Positions 15,285 through 23,561 are shown, counted from the first letter of the stretch. The stretch is DNA of 64,000 nucleotides from Streptomyces atratus (GCF_900119365.1 NZ_FPJO01000020.1:93315-157314); one strand, 5' to 3'. Numbers and translations: made by a program. Notes: generated by a model from the letters alone, not told the origin.

Positions 15285-16708
15285 CCGGCACCCTGCGCCG
15301 GCTCCGCGCCCTGCCGCTGCGCTCCCGGCTCGCGCTGCTGGTGGCGACGGCGGTGGCGGTCGCGGTGGCGGCGGTCGCGGCGGCCTGCTGGTTCGTGACG
15401 CGGGCGCAGCTGGAGAACCAGCTGGATGCCTCGCTGCGCAATGTCTCGGTCAGCGACGTCTACGTGCAGCAGCTGTTCACCGCCTGCACCCGCCCCGACC
15501 GGGCGACCGCCCCGCAGGTCGGGGGGACGTACACCGTGCAGCTCGTCACCGTGTCCGGGAGCACCTGCACCTCCGCCGGGGCCTCGCCGATCGGTGTGAC
15601 GGCCGCCGACATCGCCGTGGCCGCCGGTGTGAGGGACAACGCCCTGCACACGGCCAGCACGAAGAGCGGCAAGAAGATGCGCGTGTACACGTACACGTAC
15701 GAGACCCACAACCAGGCGCCCGGCCTGGCCCCGGGAAGCTTCGCGGTCTCCGTCGCCCGTCCGATGAGCGAGATCAACGACCCGCTCTCCACCCTCGCCT
15801 GGGTGCTCCTGGCCGTCGCCGGCATCGGCGGCGTCGGCGCCGGCGCGGCCGGGCTCTGGGTCGCCCGCACCGGGCTGCGCCCCGTCGACGAGCTCACCGA
15901 GGCCGTCGAGCACGTCGCCCGTACCGAGGACCTCACCGTCCGGATCCCGGCCGACGGCGAGGACGAGATCGCCCGGCTGTCCCGCTCCTTCAACTCGATG
16001 ACCGCGTCCCTGGCCAGCTCCCGCGACCGCCAGGCCCAGCTGATCGCCGACGCCGGCCACGAGCTGCGGACCCCGCTGACGTCCCTGCGCACCAACATCG
16101 AGCTCCTCGCCCGCAGCGACGACACCGGCCGCGCCATCCCGCCCGACGACCGCAGGGCCCTGATGAAATCGGTCAAGGCGCAGATGACCGAGCTGGCCTC
16201 GCTCATCGGCGACCTCCAGGAACTGGCCCGCCCCGACGCCCCCGGCCCCGTCCCGCTCCAGGTCGTCGCGTTGCACGACATCGCGGACACGGCCCTGGAG
16301 CGCGCCCGGCTGCGCGGCCCCGAGCTGACCATCAGGGCGGACCTGACCCCCTGGTACGTACGGGCCGAGCCCGCCGCGCTGGAACGGGCGGTGGTCAACG
16401 TCCTGGACAACGCGGTCAAGTTCAGCCCGTCCCGCGGCACGATCGAGGTCGCCCTGCGCGGCGGCGAGCTGACCGTACGGGACCAGGGCCCCGGCATCCC
16501 CGCCGACGAACTCCCCCACGTCTTCGAACGCTTCTGGCGCTCCCCGTCCGCCCGCCAGCTCCCCGGCTCGGGCCTGGGCCTGTCCATCGTCGCCCGCACG
16601 GTCCAGCAGTCGGGCGGCGAGATCACCCTGCGCCCGGCGGCGGACGGCCCGGGCACGGTCGCCTCGATCCGGCTGCCGGGGGCGCCGACACCGCCGCCGG
16701 GGCTGTGA
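15281..16708 (+). CDS. Sensor histidine kinase
   Basis: This 475-aa kinase has two membrane spans (about 19-41 and 168-195) flanking a ~125-residue extracytoplasmic sensor with two Cys (TACTRPD, GSTCTS). A HAMP domain follows, then HisKA with the phospho-His in DAGHELRTPLTS, and an ATPase domain with N-box NVLDNAVKF, DQGPGIP and GSGLGLSIV. It overlaps the regulator stop by 4 bases. The last 317 bp before the final Pro-rich tail are exactly duplicated at 18153-18469. Confidence 0.94.
   Translation: MTGTLRRLRALPLRSRLALLVATAVAVAVAAVAAACWFVTRAQLENQLDASLRNVSVSDVYVQQLFTACTRPDRATAPQVGGTYTVQLVTVSGSTCTSAGASPIGVTAADIAVAAGVRDNALHTASTKSGKKMRVYTYTYETHNQAPGLAPGSFAVSVARPMSEINDPLSTLAWVLLAVAGIGGVGAGAAGLWVARTGLRPVDELTEAVEHVARTEDLTVRIPADGEDEIARLSRSFNSMTASLASSRDRQAQLIADAGHELRTPLTSLRTNIELLARSDDTGRAIPPDDRRALMKSVKAQMTELASLIGDLQELARPDAPGPVPLQVVALHDIADTALERARLRGPELTIRADLTPWYVRAEPAALERAVVNVLDNAVKFSPSRGTIEVALRGGELTVRDQGPGIPADELPHVFERFWRSPSARQLPGSGLGLSIVARTVQQSGGEITLRPAADGPGTVASIRLPGAPTPPPGL
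16371..16687 (+). repeat. 317-bp direct repeat, copy 1 (inside the histidine kinase gene)
   Basis: This segment encodes the ATPase domain of the kinase and is identical, as far as I could compare by eye, to 18153-18469 (offset 1782 bp). After three mismatches a further 15 bases match, up to the kinase stop codon. The repeats bracket the toxin-antitoxin pair and a hydrolase fragment. Confidence 0.93.
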
Positions 16709-16732
16709 TCGCGGGGGCGGTGCGGGGCGGAG

Positions 16733-17275
16733 TCAGAGACGGCGCCGGAACTCGGCAGCGAACTGCGGGGCGCCTCCCGCGTCCAGCCGGTCCAGCAGCC
16801 CGTGCAGGTCGCGGGGCTCCCGCCGGTAGGAACCCGCCTGCGTGCGCAGAACGGAGTTCATCTCCACCGGGGCGAGATCGAGCATGTCCAGCAGGAAGTC
16901 GTCGGGGCGCATCACCTCGATCTCGTACGGATCCGAAGCCTCGGCCGGGAAGTCCTTCACGTTCAGCGTGACGACGGCATGCGCCTGGCCCCGGACCGCC
17001 GCCGCCAGCACATGCCGGTCCTTGGGGTCGTTCGCCATGGCGGGTATGAGCGCCTCGTATCCCGACACAAGGCTGTCGGGAAACGTGCCCGCCATCGCTT
17101 CGACGATTCCCTTGGCCTTCAAGGCCCCGATACGCTCGCCGACGTTCCTGGTCAGCTCATCCAGGATGTCGGTGGACCAGAGCGGTTCGTAGAGCTCGGC
17201 CTCGGCGAGTCTCAGCAATGTGTCCCTGAGGTAGTTCGGGAAGAGGACACAGGTGTCCAGGACGACGCGCTGCAC
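16733..17275 (-). CDS. PIN-domain ribonuclease toxin (VapC-like)
   Basis: This 180-aa protein starts MQRVVLDTCVLFPNYLRD. PIN-domain acidic residues are visible in LDTCVL, ILDELTRN and NDPKDRHVLAAAV, followed by TLNVKDFP. Such PIN proteins cleave RNA and form type II toxin-antitoxin pairs. The helix-turn-helix gene 33 bases upstream on the same strand is the expected antitoxin. At 180 aa it belongs to the longer PIN subclass (PIN_3-like) rather than classic ~130-aa VapC. It is located between the two copies of the kinase repeat. Confidence 0.87.
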   Translation of the reverse strand: MQRVVLDTCVLFPNYLRDTLLRLAEAELYEPLWSTDILDELTRNVGERIGALKAKGIVEAMAGTFPDSLVSGYEALIPAMANDPKDRHVLAAAVRGQAHAVVTLNVKDFPAEASDPYEIEVMRPDDFLLDMLDLAPVEMNSVLRTQAGSYRREPRDLHGLLDRLDAGGAPQFAAEFRRRL

Positions 17276-17308
17276 ATCGCTCCAGTCGGCTCGGGCGGAT
17301 TCAGCTGA

Positions 17309-17755
17309 TCAGTTGTCGTAGAGACCGGCGTCCTCGGTCAGTCCGACCAGTTCGTCCAGTCCTCGGCGACGCTGCGAGCGTCTCTTCTCCTTGTAGTCGA
17401 GAACGTCGGCCAAGAGCACTCTGCGGTGCCTTCCCGGCCGAGAGAAGGGGATCCCGCCCTCATCGAGGATCTTGACGAACGTCGGCCGGCTGACTCCCAG
17501 GAGGTCGGCAGCCTCTTGCGTGGTCAGTGTGGTGTTCACCGGTGCGACCGTCACGGCCTTGCCCTCCGAAAGGGCCCGCACCACCACCATCAGCGCCTCG
17601 TAGACCTCGGGGGGCAGCGTGCGCGTGGCGCCGTCGGGCCCGCGCAGCAGAGCCGGCTCCACAGCTTGCGGGGTCCGGTCCAGGAAGGCGCAGAGCTCGG
17701 CGATCTCCGCGCGGTGCTCGGGCAGCAGAGTGCGGTCTTCAGTAGTGCCGTGCAT
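17309..17755 (-). CDS. Excisionase-type helix-turn-helix antitoxin
   Basis: This 148-aa protein starts MHGTTEDRTLLPEHRAEI, with a GGAG site 8 bases before the ATG. The C-terminal half has a MerR/Xis-type DNA-binding motif (TTQEAADLLGVSRPTFVKILDEG followed by a wing). In such pairs the protein neutralises the PIN toxin and autorepresses the operon. It is the first gene of the two-gene operon. The remaining N-terminus is a helical segment of unknown role. Confidence 0.87.
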   Translation of the reverse strand: MHGTTEDRTLLPEHRAEIAELCAFLDRTPQAVEPALLRGPDGATRTLPPEVYEALMVVVRALSEGKAVTVAPVNTTLTTQEAADLLGVSRPTFVKILDEGGIPFSRPGRHRRVLLADVLDYKEKRRSQRRRGLDELVGLTEDAGLYDN

Positions 17756-17929
17756 GGCTCTGTCTCCTTTGAGAGTAGACCCAGCATCGCACAATTCGAA
17801 AGAAACGCAAGCGACGTGATCGGCGGAGGCTCAGACCCCCCGGGCCCATGCCCCCGGGCTGCGCCCAATCAGGGATTCGAACCGGCCGGACGGCGGCCCG
17901 GGGCCCGCTCAACGGCCGACGGAGCGCCA

Positions 17930-18592
17930 GATGTGGCCCGGGACCGTCCGCGCGGCTTCGTCCATGTCGATGTGGCGCCCCTCGTGCTGCTCGCGGGCGG
18001 CACGACCATGCTTTCCTGGCCCGACGCACTTTGCGAGGCGCTCGCTCGCGGCGGACGTCACGCCGTGCGCTACGACCTGCGCGACTCCGGCACGTCGACG
18101 ACCGTCGACCCCGAGGCGCCGGGGTACACATTGTGGAACCTGGCCGCCGATGCCGCCGCGCTGGAACGGGCGGTGGTCAACGTCCTGGACAACGCGGTCA
18201 AGTTCAGCCCGTCCCGCGGCACGATCGAGGTCGCCCTGCGCGGCGGCGAGCTGACCGTACGGGACCAGGGCCCCGGCATCCCCGCCGACGAACTCCCCCA
18301 CGTCTTCGAACGCTTCTGGCGCTCCCCGTCCGCCCGCCAGCTCCCCGGCTCGGGCCTGGGCCTGTCCATCGTCGCCCGCACGGTCCAGCAGTCGGGCGGC
18401 GAGATCACCCTGCGCCCGGCGGCGGACGGCCCGGGCACGGTCGCCTCGATCCGGCTGCCGGGGGCGCCGCAGCCGCCGCCGGGGCTGCGGTGCGAAGGGA
18501 AGAGTGCGCCCCTCACCCACGGCCCACTTTGTCCTGGCAAGAATACTTATCGACCTGCTCGGTTGTGGGTTTGTAATCGCCCTTTTTATTGA
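17930..18592 (+). pseudogene. Chimeric remnant: alpha/beta hydrolase N-terminus fused to histidine kinase ATPase domain
   Basis: The frame reads RGFVHVDVAPLVLLAGGTTM and LCEALARGGRHAVRYDLRDSG, the N-terminal strand and oxyanion region of a non-heme-peroxidase-like alpha/beta hydrolase. At 18153 it switches in frame, at LAADAAALE, into the duplicated kinase segment (NVLDNAVKF to SIRLPGAP). It then reads through where the kinase stop was and ends at 18592 inside the convergent lipoprotein gene. Both parent domains are incomplete: there is no hydrolase Ser/His and no kinase His. The start codon is uncertain. It is most likely a recombination scar. Confidence 0.8.
18153..18469 (+). repeat. 317-bp direct repeat, copy 2
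   Basis: Identical to 16371-16687. Downstream of the shared block the stop codon of the kinase is lost. Comparison suggests a 12-base deletion, because CGGTGCG follows CTG directly here but after TGATCGCGGGGG in copy 1. Confidence 0.93.
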
Positions 18593-19358
18593 TCGAGTGG
18601 AAAATCGAGGCGAAATCGATATCCCATTTGCCCGAATTCATGTACCGCTTGAGTTCCTCTTTGATCTTCTCGCACCCGTCACGATGCCCCTTGGGCAGCG
18701 CGATGCCGTAGTACTGGAAAGTTCCGGATTTCGGCTTCACGACTTCCAGACTCTTGTCCTCCTGCGCGAATCCCTGAAGCAACAACGTGTCTGTGAAAAC
18801 GGCGTCCACGCCTTGTTTCTTGGTCAGCTTCCGCACACAGTCCCCGGCATCACTCCCTTCGGCCGTCAGATATTTTGGAATTGCACGGGATGCCGTGACA
18901 CCGGAAGTCGTTCCGGGCCAGGTGCACACTCTTTTGTCCTTCAGGTCGGACACATCACGGATGCCTGGACGGTCTGCCTTGCGCACCAGGATGCCCGAAT
19001 GGGTCATGGCATACGGTCCCACGAAGTCGACGGCCGACTTACCGATCAAGCGGTCGTCGATGATCGAGAAAGTCGCCACGACGAGATTATCCCTGCCGAC
19101 AGCCGTCTGCCGTTCGTCGGATGGCACGGCAAAGAACTTGGGTTCTTTGCCCAGCGCACCAGCGGCCATGTAGGCGATCCTGATGTCGAATCCGGTGTAC
19201 GCACCATACGTACCGTTCCTGTAACCAGTCCCGGGCTGGTCGACCTTTACTCCGATATGAACCTCCTCGGTTGCGGGCCACTCGTCCGACCCGCACCCGG
19301 AGGTCGCTGCGAGAAAAAACAGACCGCAACCTGCCAGGGCAATCCGGGACAATCCCAT
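18513..19358 (-). CDS. Orphan solute-binding lipoprotein (SBP family 3-like)
   Basis: This 281-aa lipoprotein has a signal peptide MGLSRIALAGCGLFF and lipobox near TSGC. The mature domain resembles family 3 periplasmic-binding proteins (HIGVKVDQPGTGYR, YTGFDIRIAYMAA, DFVGPYAMTHSGILVRK). These normally deliver polar amino acids to ABC transporters, but no transporter genes are nearby. I chose ATG 19358 over 19388 because AAGGAG precedes it. The gene is third in a coupled cassette with a membrane protein and a small protein. Base composition is clearly more AT-rich than the flanking core genes, suggesting transfer. Confidence 0.83.
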   Translation of the reverse strand: MGLSRIALAGCGLFFLAATSGCGSDEWPATEEVHIGVKVDQPGTGYRNGTYGAYTGFDIRIAYMAAGALGKEPKFFAVPSDERQTAVGRDNLVVATFSIIDDRLIGKSAVDFVGPYAMTHSGILVRKADRPGIRDVSDLKDKRVCTWPGTTSGVTASRAIPKYLTAEGSDAGDCVRKLTKKQGVDAVFTDTLLLQGFAQEDKSLEVVKPKSGTFQYYGIALPKGHRDGCEKIKEELKRYMNSGKWDIDFASIFHSINKKGDYKPTTEQVDKYSCQDKVGRG

Positions 19359-19372
19359 CCTTCTCCTTCTCC

Positions 19373-20119
19373 TCACAGAAGCCACCATTCATGGTCGTGT
19401 AGGACGGCAGAGTCGAATCGGAGGTTCAACCGGCAGTTCTCACCGGATTTCGACGTATCGACCACGGCCCGCAATTTGACATGTTCGCGAGCACCATGCA
19501 GGTTGATGTCGCCCACGTTTTCATTTTCCAGTTTGACCGCCTCATCCTTCAGGGGCTTGCCGTCCACAACAGGCATCACCGAGACAGTCGACTCAACGTC
19601 ACACATATCGCCGAAAAGCTGGTCCTCGATAAAAACCTTTATCCGGAGATGCGAACGAGAAGAGGCCGCGTCCACGGTCATCTCGGCCTCATCCAGGCTC
19701 CCCATTGGCCCGTCACTCTGGACGACGATGTGCGCGTCCAGGTCACCGTGGTCGGCCAGCAATTTGTATGAACCGGCCGCGAGTGCCGCGCTCCCCACAG
19801 CAGCGGCGACCAGTCCGACGAATGCGACGAGCCGTTTCCTCGCTCCGTCGCAGGCGAACCAGAGGCAGACCACAGATGTGATCGCGCAAAGGATCAGCAA
19901 TACGCAGTAGAAGACGTACTGGGCTTTGGACGCCTCGGGAGCCATAACAATTCCGACCGAGGCTCCAGCGACGCCGGCGATCAGCACCACAGCCTGAGCC
20001 CAGACACCACCGAACTTCACATACTGGCTGCCCGAACCGGTGTTGAAGGCGTTGCTGCCACCCTTCGCCTCAACCTGCGTCCGATGCGGGGGCAGGTCGG
20101 CCCCTCTTTCACCATTCAT
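19373..20119 (-). CDS. Membrane protein with N-terminal Asn/Gly/Gln motif, unknown function
   Basis: This 248-aa protein has a cytoplasmic N-terminus containing NAFNTGSGSQYVKFG (about residues 23-37). Three hydrophobic segments follow (about 40-60, 67-90, 95-115), then a ~130-residue soluble domain ending ...HDHEWWLL. No family is recognised. Its start overlaps the stop of the preceding gene by one base (TGATG), and its own stop lies just before the lipoprotein gene. The N-terminal motif matches the C-terminal motif of the upstream gene product. The soluble tail carries two Cys (GDMCDVE, GENCRL) that could form a disulfide if it is outside. Confidence 0.75.
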   Translation of the reverse strand: MNGERGADLPPHRTQVEAKGGSNAFNTGSGSQYVKFGGVWAQAVVLIAGVAGASVGIVMAPEASKAQYVFYCVLLILCAITSVVCLWFACDGARKRLVAFVGLVAAAVGSAALAAGSYKLLADHGDLDAHIVVQSDGPMGSLDEAEMTVDAASSRSHLRIKVFIEDQLFGDMCDVESTVSVMPVVDGKPLKDEAVKLENENVGDINLHGAREHVKLRAVVDTSKSGENCRLNLRFDSAVLHDHEWWLL

Positions 20120-20460
20120 CAGTTGAACGTGACGTTCTGGTCTCCGGAGCCACTGTTGACTGCACTCTTTCCGCCGCTGACCGTGACCGTCGTCTGATGG
20201 CTCAGGGATTTCAACTCACCCAGGACGGCATCCAGCTCTTCCGATGAAAGTCTCGTCAGGGCGGTCGCCAGCCGTTGCTCACGCTCGTCGTCGCCCTGAT
20301 CCTCCAGAGCCTGCGCCAGTCCGGGTTCGACCTCACCTCCACGACGGCTCAGCACTCCCCTGACACGGCTGACCATCTCCGGCCAGGGCACGCTGCCGAT
20401 GAGACCGACAAGAGCATTTACGCCCGTCGTAACTGCAATCGCTCCGAGGTCCTCACTCAC
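20119..20460 (-). CDS. Small protein with C-terminal Asn/Gly/Gln motif, unknown function
   Basis: This 113-aa protein starts from GTG 20460, chosen for its GGGAG site 5 bases upstream. A longer frame from 20508 would cover the TATACA promoter-like element. It begins MSEDLGAIAVTTGVNALVGL, a hydrophobic helical N-terminus seen on some actinobacterial signalling proteins. A charged helical middle (DDEREQRLATALTRLSSEEL) follows. It ends SAVNSGSGDQNVTFN, which matches the N-terminal motif of the next gene product. It is first in the three-gene coupled cassette. The function is unknown. Confidence 0.72.
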   Translation of the reverse strand: MSEDLGAIAVTTGVNALVGLIGSVPWPEMVSRVRGVLSRRGGEVEPGLAQALEDQGDDEREQRLATALTRLSSEELDAVLGELKSLSHQTTVTVSGGKSAVNSGSGDQNVTFN

Positions 20461-20655
20461 TTCAACTCCCGTGATGTATAGATTTGTTGCATCCCACGCT
20501 AGGCCCATTGTCCGGGGCTGGTACGGGAAAGCAGTCCGAACCGCGAGCAGTTTTCAGCCGAAATCGCATCGCGCTGCAGGGCCCATACGCGGCTCTGCCG
20601 GCCGTCGGCGCACTACACATGGGCTCTCGGCGGCATACAGCCCCGTCGGGCCTTG

Positions 20656-21549
20656 TCAGACCCCGAGGTTGCGCCTGATCAGCGACTCCACCAGTCCCGA
20701 GCGGGTGGCGGGGAAGTCCAGCGGGACGATGCCGAGGCCCGTCCAGCCGGATGCCTCCGAGCCGTCCAGAAACGACTGCACCTGCGGGTTGAGCCGGTCC
20801 GCGTTCCAGCGCGGTGGCATCAGGGCGGCCGTGCTGACGTAGTTCATGTACAGCTTCCCGGGCTGCTGGGCGGCCTTGCGGAACTGGGCCTCGATCTTGG
20901 GGTACTTGGCGAACGGCTCCGCCATGTAGTCGTCCTGGATGTCGAAGAGTTCCGGGTCGGCGTAGCGGACCCCGGGCAGCCCGCCGTTGTCGGCCAGCAG
21001 CACGACCTTGCCGCGCGCCTCACCCAGCGAGGGCAGCACCGGGTCGATGCGGAACAGAGGGCGCCAGCCCCTGTTGTCGAGGTAGTCGTCGAAGACCGCC
21101 CGGAACGCCGCGTCGCTCTCCTCCGAGTACTCCTGCTTGACCCGCATCAGCACGGTCTCGGTGGGGTGGGCCGCCAGGAAGTCCCAGCAGGCGCCGAGCA
21201 CGTCGCCGAACATCAGGTTCTGGTACGAGGCGCCGTGGTGGATGGCGAACGAGTCACCGGTGATCCGGCACCGTACGTCGAGGAAGCGGATGCCGCTGTT
21301 CAACTGCTCGCCGATGGTGGTGTTCTGGCACTCGGTCCAGGGTCCGCCGTAGCGGGCGCCGGAGTCGTGCGAGCCGGGGATCGTGAGGCGTTGCAGCGCG
21401 GTGGCGCCGGGGACGGCTCCCATCCAGTCCTGGGTGGTGAGGGCCTGGCGGTCGGCGGCGCCTGCGGGGCCCGTACCGATGAGCACGGTGGCGGTGGCGG
21501 CGAGGGCGCCGGCCAGGAAGTTCCGGCGGGTGGCGGTGTACGGGCTCAT
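20656..21549 (-). CDS. Secreted phosphatidylinositol-specific phospholipase C
   Basis: This 297-aa protein has a Tat signal (TRRNFLAGALAATATVL, cleavage near AGAA). The PI-PLC X domain has the two catalytic His regions TIPGSHDSG and FAIHHG, plus LDVRCR. It cleaves phosphatidylinositol into diacylglycerol and inositol phosphate, calcium-independently in this family. It acts outside the cell. It is transcribed away from the preceding island, from which it is separated by about 195 bases. Confidence 0.93.
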   Translation of the reverse strand: MSPYTATRRNFLAGALAATATVLIGTGPAGAADRQALTTQDWMGAVPGATALQRLTIPGSHDSGARYGGPWTECQNTTIGEQLNSGIRFLDVRCRITGDSFAIHHGASYQNLMFGDVLGACWDFLAAHPTETVLMRVKQEYSEESDAAFRAVFDDYLDNRGWRPLFRIDPVLPSLGEARGKVVLLADNGGLPGVRYADPELFDIQDDYMAEPFAKYPKIEAQFRKAAQQPGKLYMNYVSTAALMPPRWNADRLNPQVQSFLDGSEASGWTGLGIVPLDFPATRSGLVESLIRRNLGV

Positions 21550-21588
21550 GCGGGAAGTGCCTCCGTCTGCCGTGGGGGGTCCGGGAAG

Positions 21589-21945
21589 TCAGCCGTCAGA
21601 GTATGACGGGTGCACGTCACTACAGGAACCCGGGCGAACGGTCCACTCGATCCAGGCGCCCCGGTGACTCAGCGAGAAGCCGCAGGGTTCGCCGCGATGG
21701 AGCGCGCCGACAGCGCCGACGCATCCGCCGCCGTCGACCCAACTCAGCGCCCGATGGCGCTCCATGGGCGGCAGAGCGGCGGCCAGCGCCCGCACGTTCA
21801 GCCGGATGAAGCGGATGGCCTCGGCGGGGTCGAGAGCCATGTGCCGGGACACCTCGGCGATCTCGTCCGCCTCCATCATGCGGTAGGTGACCCGCTCGCA
21901 CCAGAACACGCGCGTTGCGGTCGGTGCGGGTTGTTGCTCGCGCAC
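21589..21945 (-). CDS. Hypothetical protein (118 aa)
   Basis: The GTG start at 21945 has a GGAGG site 7 bases upstream. The product (MREQQPAPTATRVFWCERVTYRMMEADEIAEV) is mixed helical with two Cys, and no domain is recognised. A promoter-like TTGATA-18-TAGCTT lies about 160 bases upstream on the same strand, overlapping the 13-bp element shared with the nearby XRE locus. This suggests common control by that regulator. Codon usage supports real coding. Confidence 0.6.
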   Translation of the reverse strand: MREQQPAPTATRVFWCERVTYRMMEADEIAEVSRHMALDPAEAIRFIRLNVRALAAALPPMERHRALSWVDGGGCVGAVGALHRGEPCGFSLSHRGAWIEWTVRPGSCSDVHPSYSDG

Positions 21946-22256
21946 GGGGATGCCTCCTGACGCTGCATCGGGACCGTCCCGCGCCTGCGGCCGGCGTGAC
22001 GAGCGGCAGGCGCGGGGCGACCCTTCGAGACCCCGCTCAACTGGCGCAGCGCTGAACGGAGTTGGGCACCCCGGACACCGGCCACCGAAGACCGGTCCAA
22101 CCGGGACGCACCCCGAAGCTAGCGCTTTGCGTGAGCCCGTATCAAGTGTTTGATATCTAACGAGTGAGATGAATATCCGCCACAGATGAGATGTGACGGC
22201 AGCGGGCGACTCCCACCTGCGCCGGTGGGAGCCGCCCGAAGCGAGAGCGTGACAGC
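21946..22256. other. Intergenic region with a shared 13-bp element
   Basis: No gene was seen in these 311 bases. The region holds a promoter candidate for the 118-aa gene and the element CGTATCAAGTGTT (22138-22150). The element forms part of a small dyad TATCAA-GTGT-TTGATA. Its reverse complement recurs at 23399-23411. Confidence 0.55.
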
Positions 22257-22451
22257 TCAGGCCAGATCGTCGAACTCGCCTTCCTTCGCGCCAGCGAGGA
22301 AGGCGCGAAGCTTTGCACGGCTCGTACGGATGATCACGTCCGGATTGTCACTCTCGCGCATGAGGATCTCGCCACCGCATTCGGCGAGTTCCAGGCAGTT
22401 GTCACCGTCGGCGTCGGCCGACTTGGACGACTTTCGCCACTGAATTTCCAT
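22257..22451 (-). CDS. DUF397 protein paired with XRE regulator
   Basis: This 64-aa protein starts MEIQWRKSSKSADADGDNCLELAE and carries the DUF397 pattern W-x-KSS-x-S-x-NCLE, then VIIRTSRAKLRAFLAGAKEGEFD. In Streptomyces such proteins accompany DUF5753 XRE regulators (WhiJ/AbaA-like loci) and are thought to modulate them in development. It lies 13 bases downstream of the XRE gene, in one operon. Confidence 0.9.
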   Translation of the reverse strand: MEIQWRKSSKSADADGDNCLELAECGGEILMRESDNPDVIIRTSRAKLRAFLAGAKEGEFDDLA

Positions 22452-22464
22452 GATTCTCACGCCT

Positions 22465-23316
22465 TCACACTTGCTCTGCGACTTCCTTGATGAAGTCTCT
22501 CGAACTCTGCGGATCGAGCGATCGCCCTTCCGTCCGGTCGAGCACCGCCCGAAAGACCTGGAGCCGCGCCTCGGCGTCGACGAACCCAGAACCCAGTAGG
22601 GCATCCGTCTGCACGGTGTCGAGCTGCGGAACCGGACCGTAGACATAGTGGGTCGAACTACCGGCGTTCGGGAAGCCACCCACCGCGAACGGGATCACCC
22701 GCACGGTGACATTGTCGCGTTCCGACTCCTTCAGAAGGTGCTCAAGCTGCCCACGCGCCACCCTGCGCCCGCCGAACTGCATTCGCAGGGCCGCTTCGTG
22801 GACCAGGAACGTGCAGGCGGGCGGGTCCGACCGGTCGAGAACATCCCTCCGCCTCAATCGGTGCGAGATCCTGCGCCGGAGACTCGCCGGGCTCGGCGCC
22901 GGCAGAGATTCCGAGTAGACGGCACGCACGTAGTCCTCGGTCTGAAGCAAGCCGGGCATATGCATGATCTGAACCGACCGGAAACCCGCCGCGTGATGCT
23001 CCAGCTCCGCCAGGTCGAGCGCGCTCCCGGAAAGCTCGCCGCGGTAGTCCTCCCACCACCCCTTTATCCGCTCCTCGGCCATGTCCGCGAGTGCGTCGAC
23101 ATAGGCCTCGTCGGAGCACGCGTAGTGCCCGGCCCACGTGCGCACCCGCGCACCGCTCACTCCGAACCGCCCCGATTCGGTGTTGCTGATCGTGGTCCGG
23201 TCCGTGCCCAGCAGGGCTGCGGCCTCGGTTGGCGTCAGACCGGCGTGCTCACGCATCTTGCGCAGCTCCGCACCCAGTCGGCACTGCCGCGCGGTAGGGG
23301 GCTTCCTCGGTGGCAT
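22465..23316 (-). CDS. XRE/DUF5753 regulator (WhiJ-like)
   Basis: This 283-aa protein has a helix-turn-helix (about 15-70, LGAELRKMREHAGLTPTEAAALLGT) followed by DUF5753 (about 95-280, with MPGLLQTEDYVRAV and HEAALRMQFGG). This domain order defines WhiJ-like regulators, which with a DUF397 partner and an anti-sigma-like ATPase influence sporulation. ATG 23316 is chosen for its GAGGAGAGG site. The gene is divergent from the ATPase gene at 23562. An AT-rich element lies in between. Confidence 0.93.
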   Translation of the reverse strand: MPPRKPPTARQCRLGAELRKMREHAGLTPTEAAALLGTDRTTISNTESGRFGVSGARVRTWAGHYACSDEAYVDALADMAEERIKGWWEDYRGELSGSALDLAELEHHAAGFRSVQIMHMPGLLQTEDYVRAVYSESLPAPSPASLRRRISHRLRRRDVLDRSDPPACTFLVHEAALRMQFGGRRVARGQLEHLLKESERDNVTVRVIPFAVGGFPNAGSSTHYVYGPVPQLDTVQTDALLGSGFVDAEARLQVFRAVLDRTEGRSLDPQSSRDFIKEVAEQV

Positions 23317-23398
23317 CAACCTCTCCTCTTGTCGAAACCCAGTCTGGCCGCATCCCTCGAAGGGGTCCACTTCTAGCAAAAATTATGGGTTTGCCCAC

Positions 23399-23411
23399 AA
23401 CACTTGATACG
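23399..23411. promoter_or_regulatory. Copy 2 of the 13-bp element, XRE/ATPase divergent region
   Basis: AACACTTGATACG is the exact reverse complement of 22138-22150. It lies between the divergent XRE (start 23316) and ATPase (start 23562) genes and could be the operator of the XRE regulator. Confidence 0.45.
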
Positions 23412-23561
23412 CCCACGCTACCGTTCTCACACACCGCGCCGCACGCCGGTAAACCCGAAGTGCAGCCGTACGCCCGCGTGTTGACCCACGTCCGCGTACG
23501 GCCATCGCCACGGACGGCGAGCGACGCGCCCGTTCGCACCACACCGCGTTGGGAGAACGAC

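Noticed and set aside
17873..17883. GGATTCGAACC, resembling the reverse complement of a tRNA T-loop end
   Set aside because: The flanking bases do not form a T-stem, and no anticodon arm or acceptor was found. At most it is an attachment-site scar, which cannot be shown from this window.
20461..20508. 16-residue N-terminal extension of the small protein (ATG 20508)
   Set aside because: It would cover a TATACA promoter-like element and has no ribosome-binding site, whereas GTG 20460 has GGGAG.
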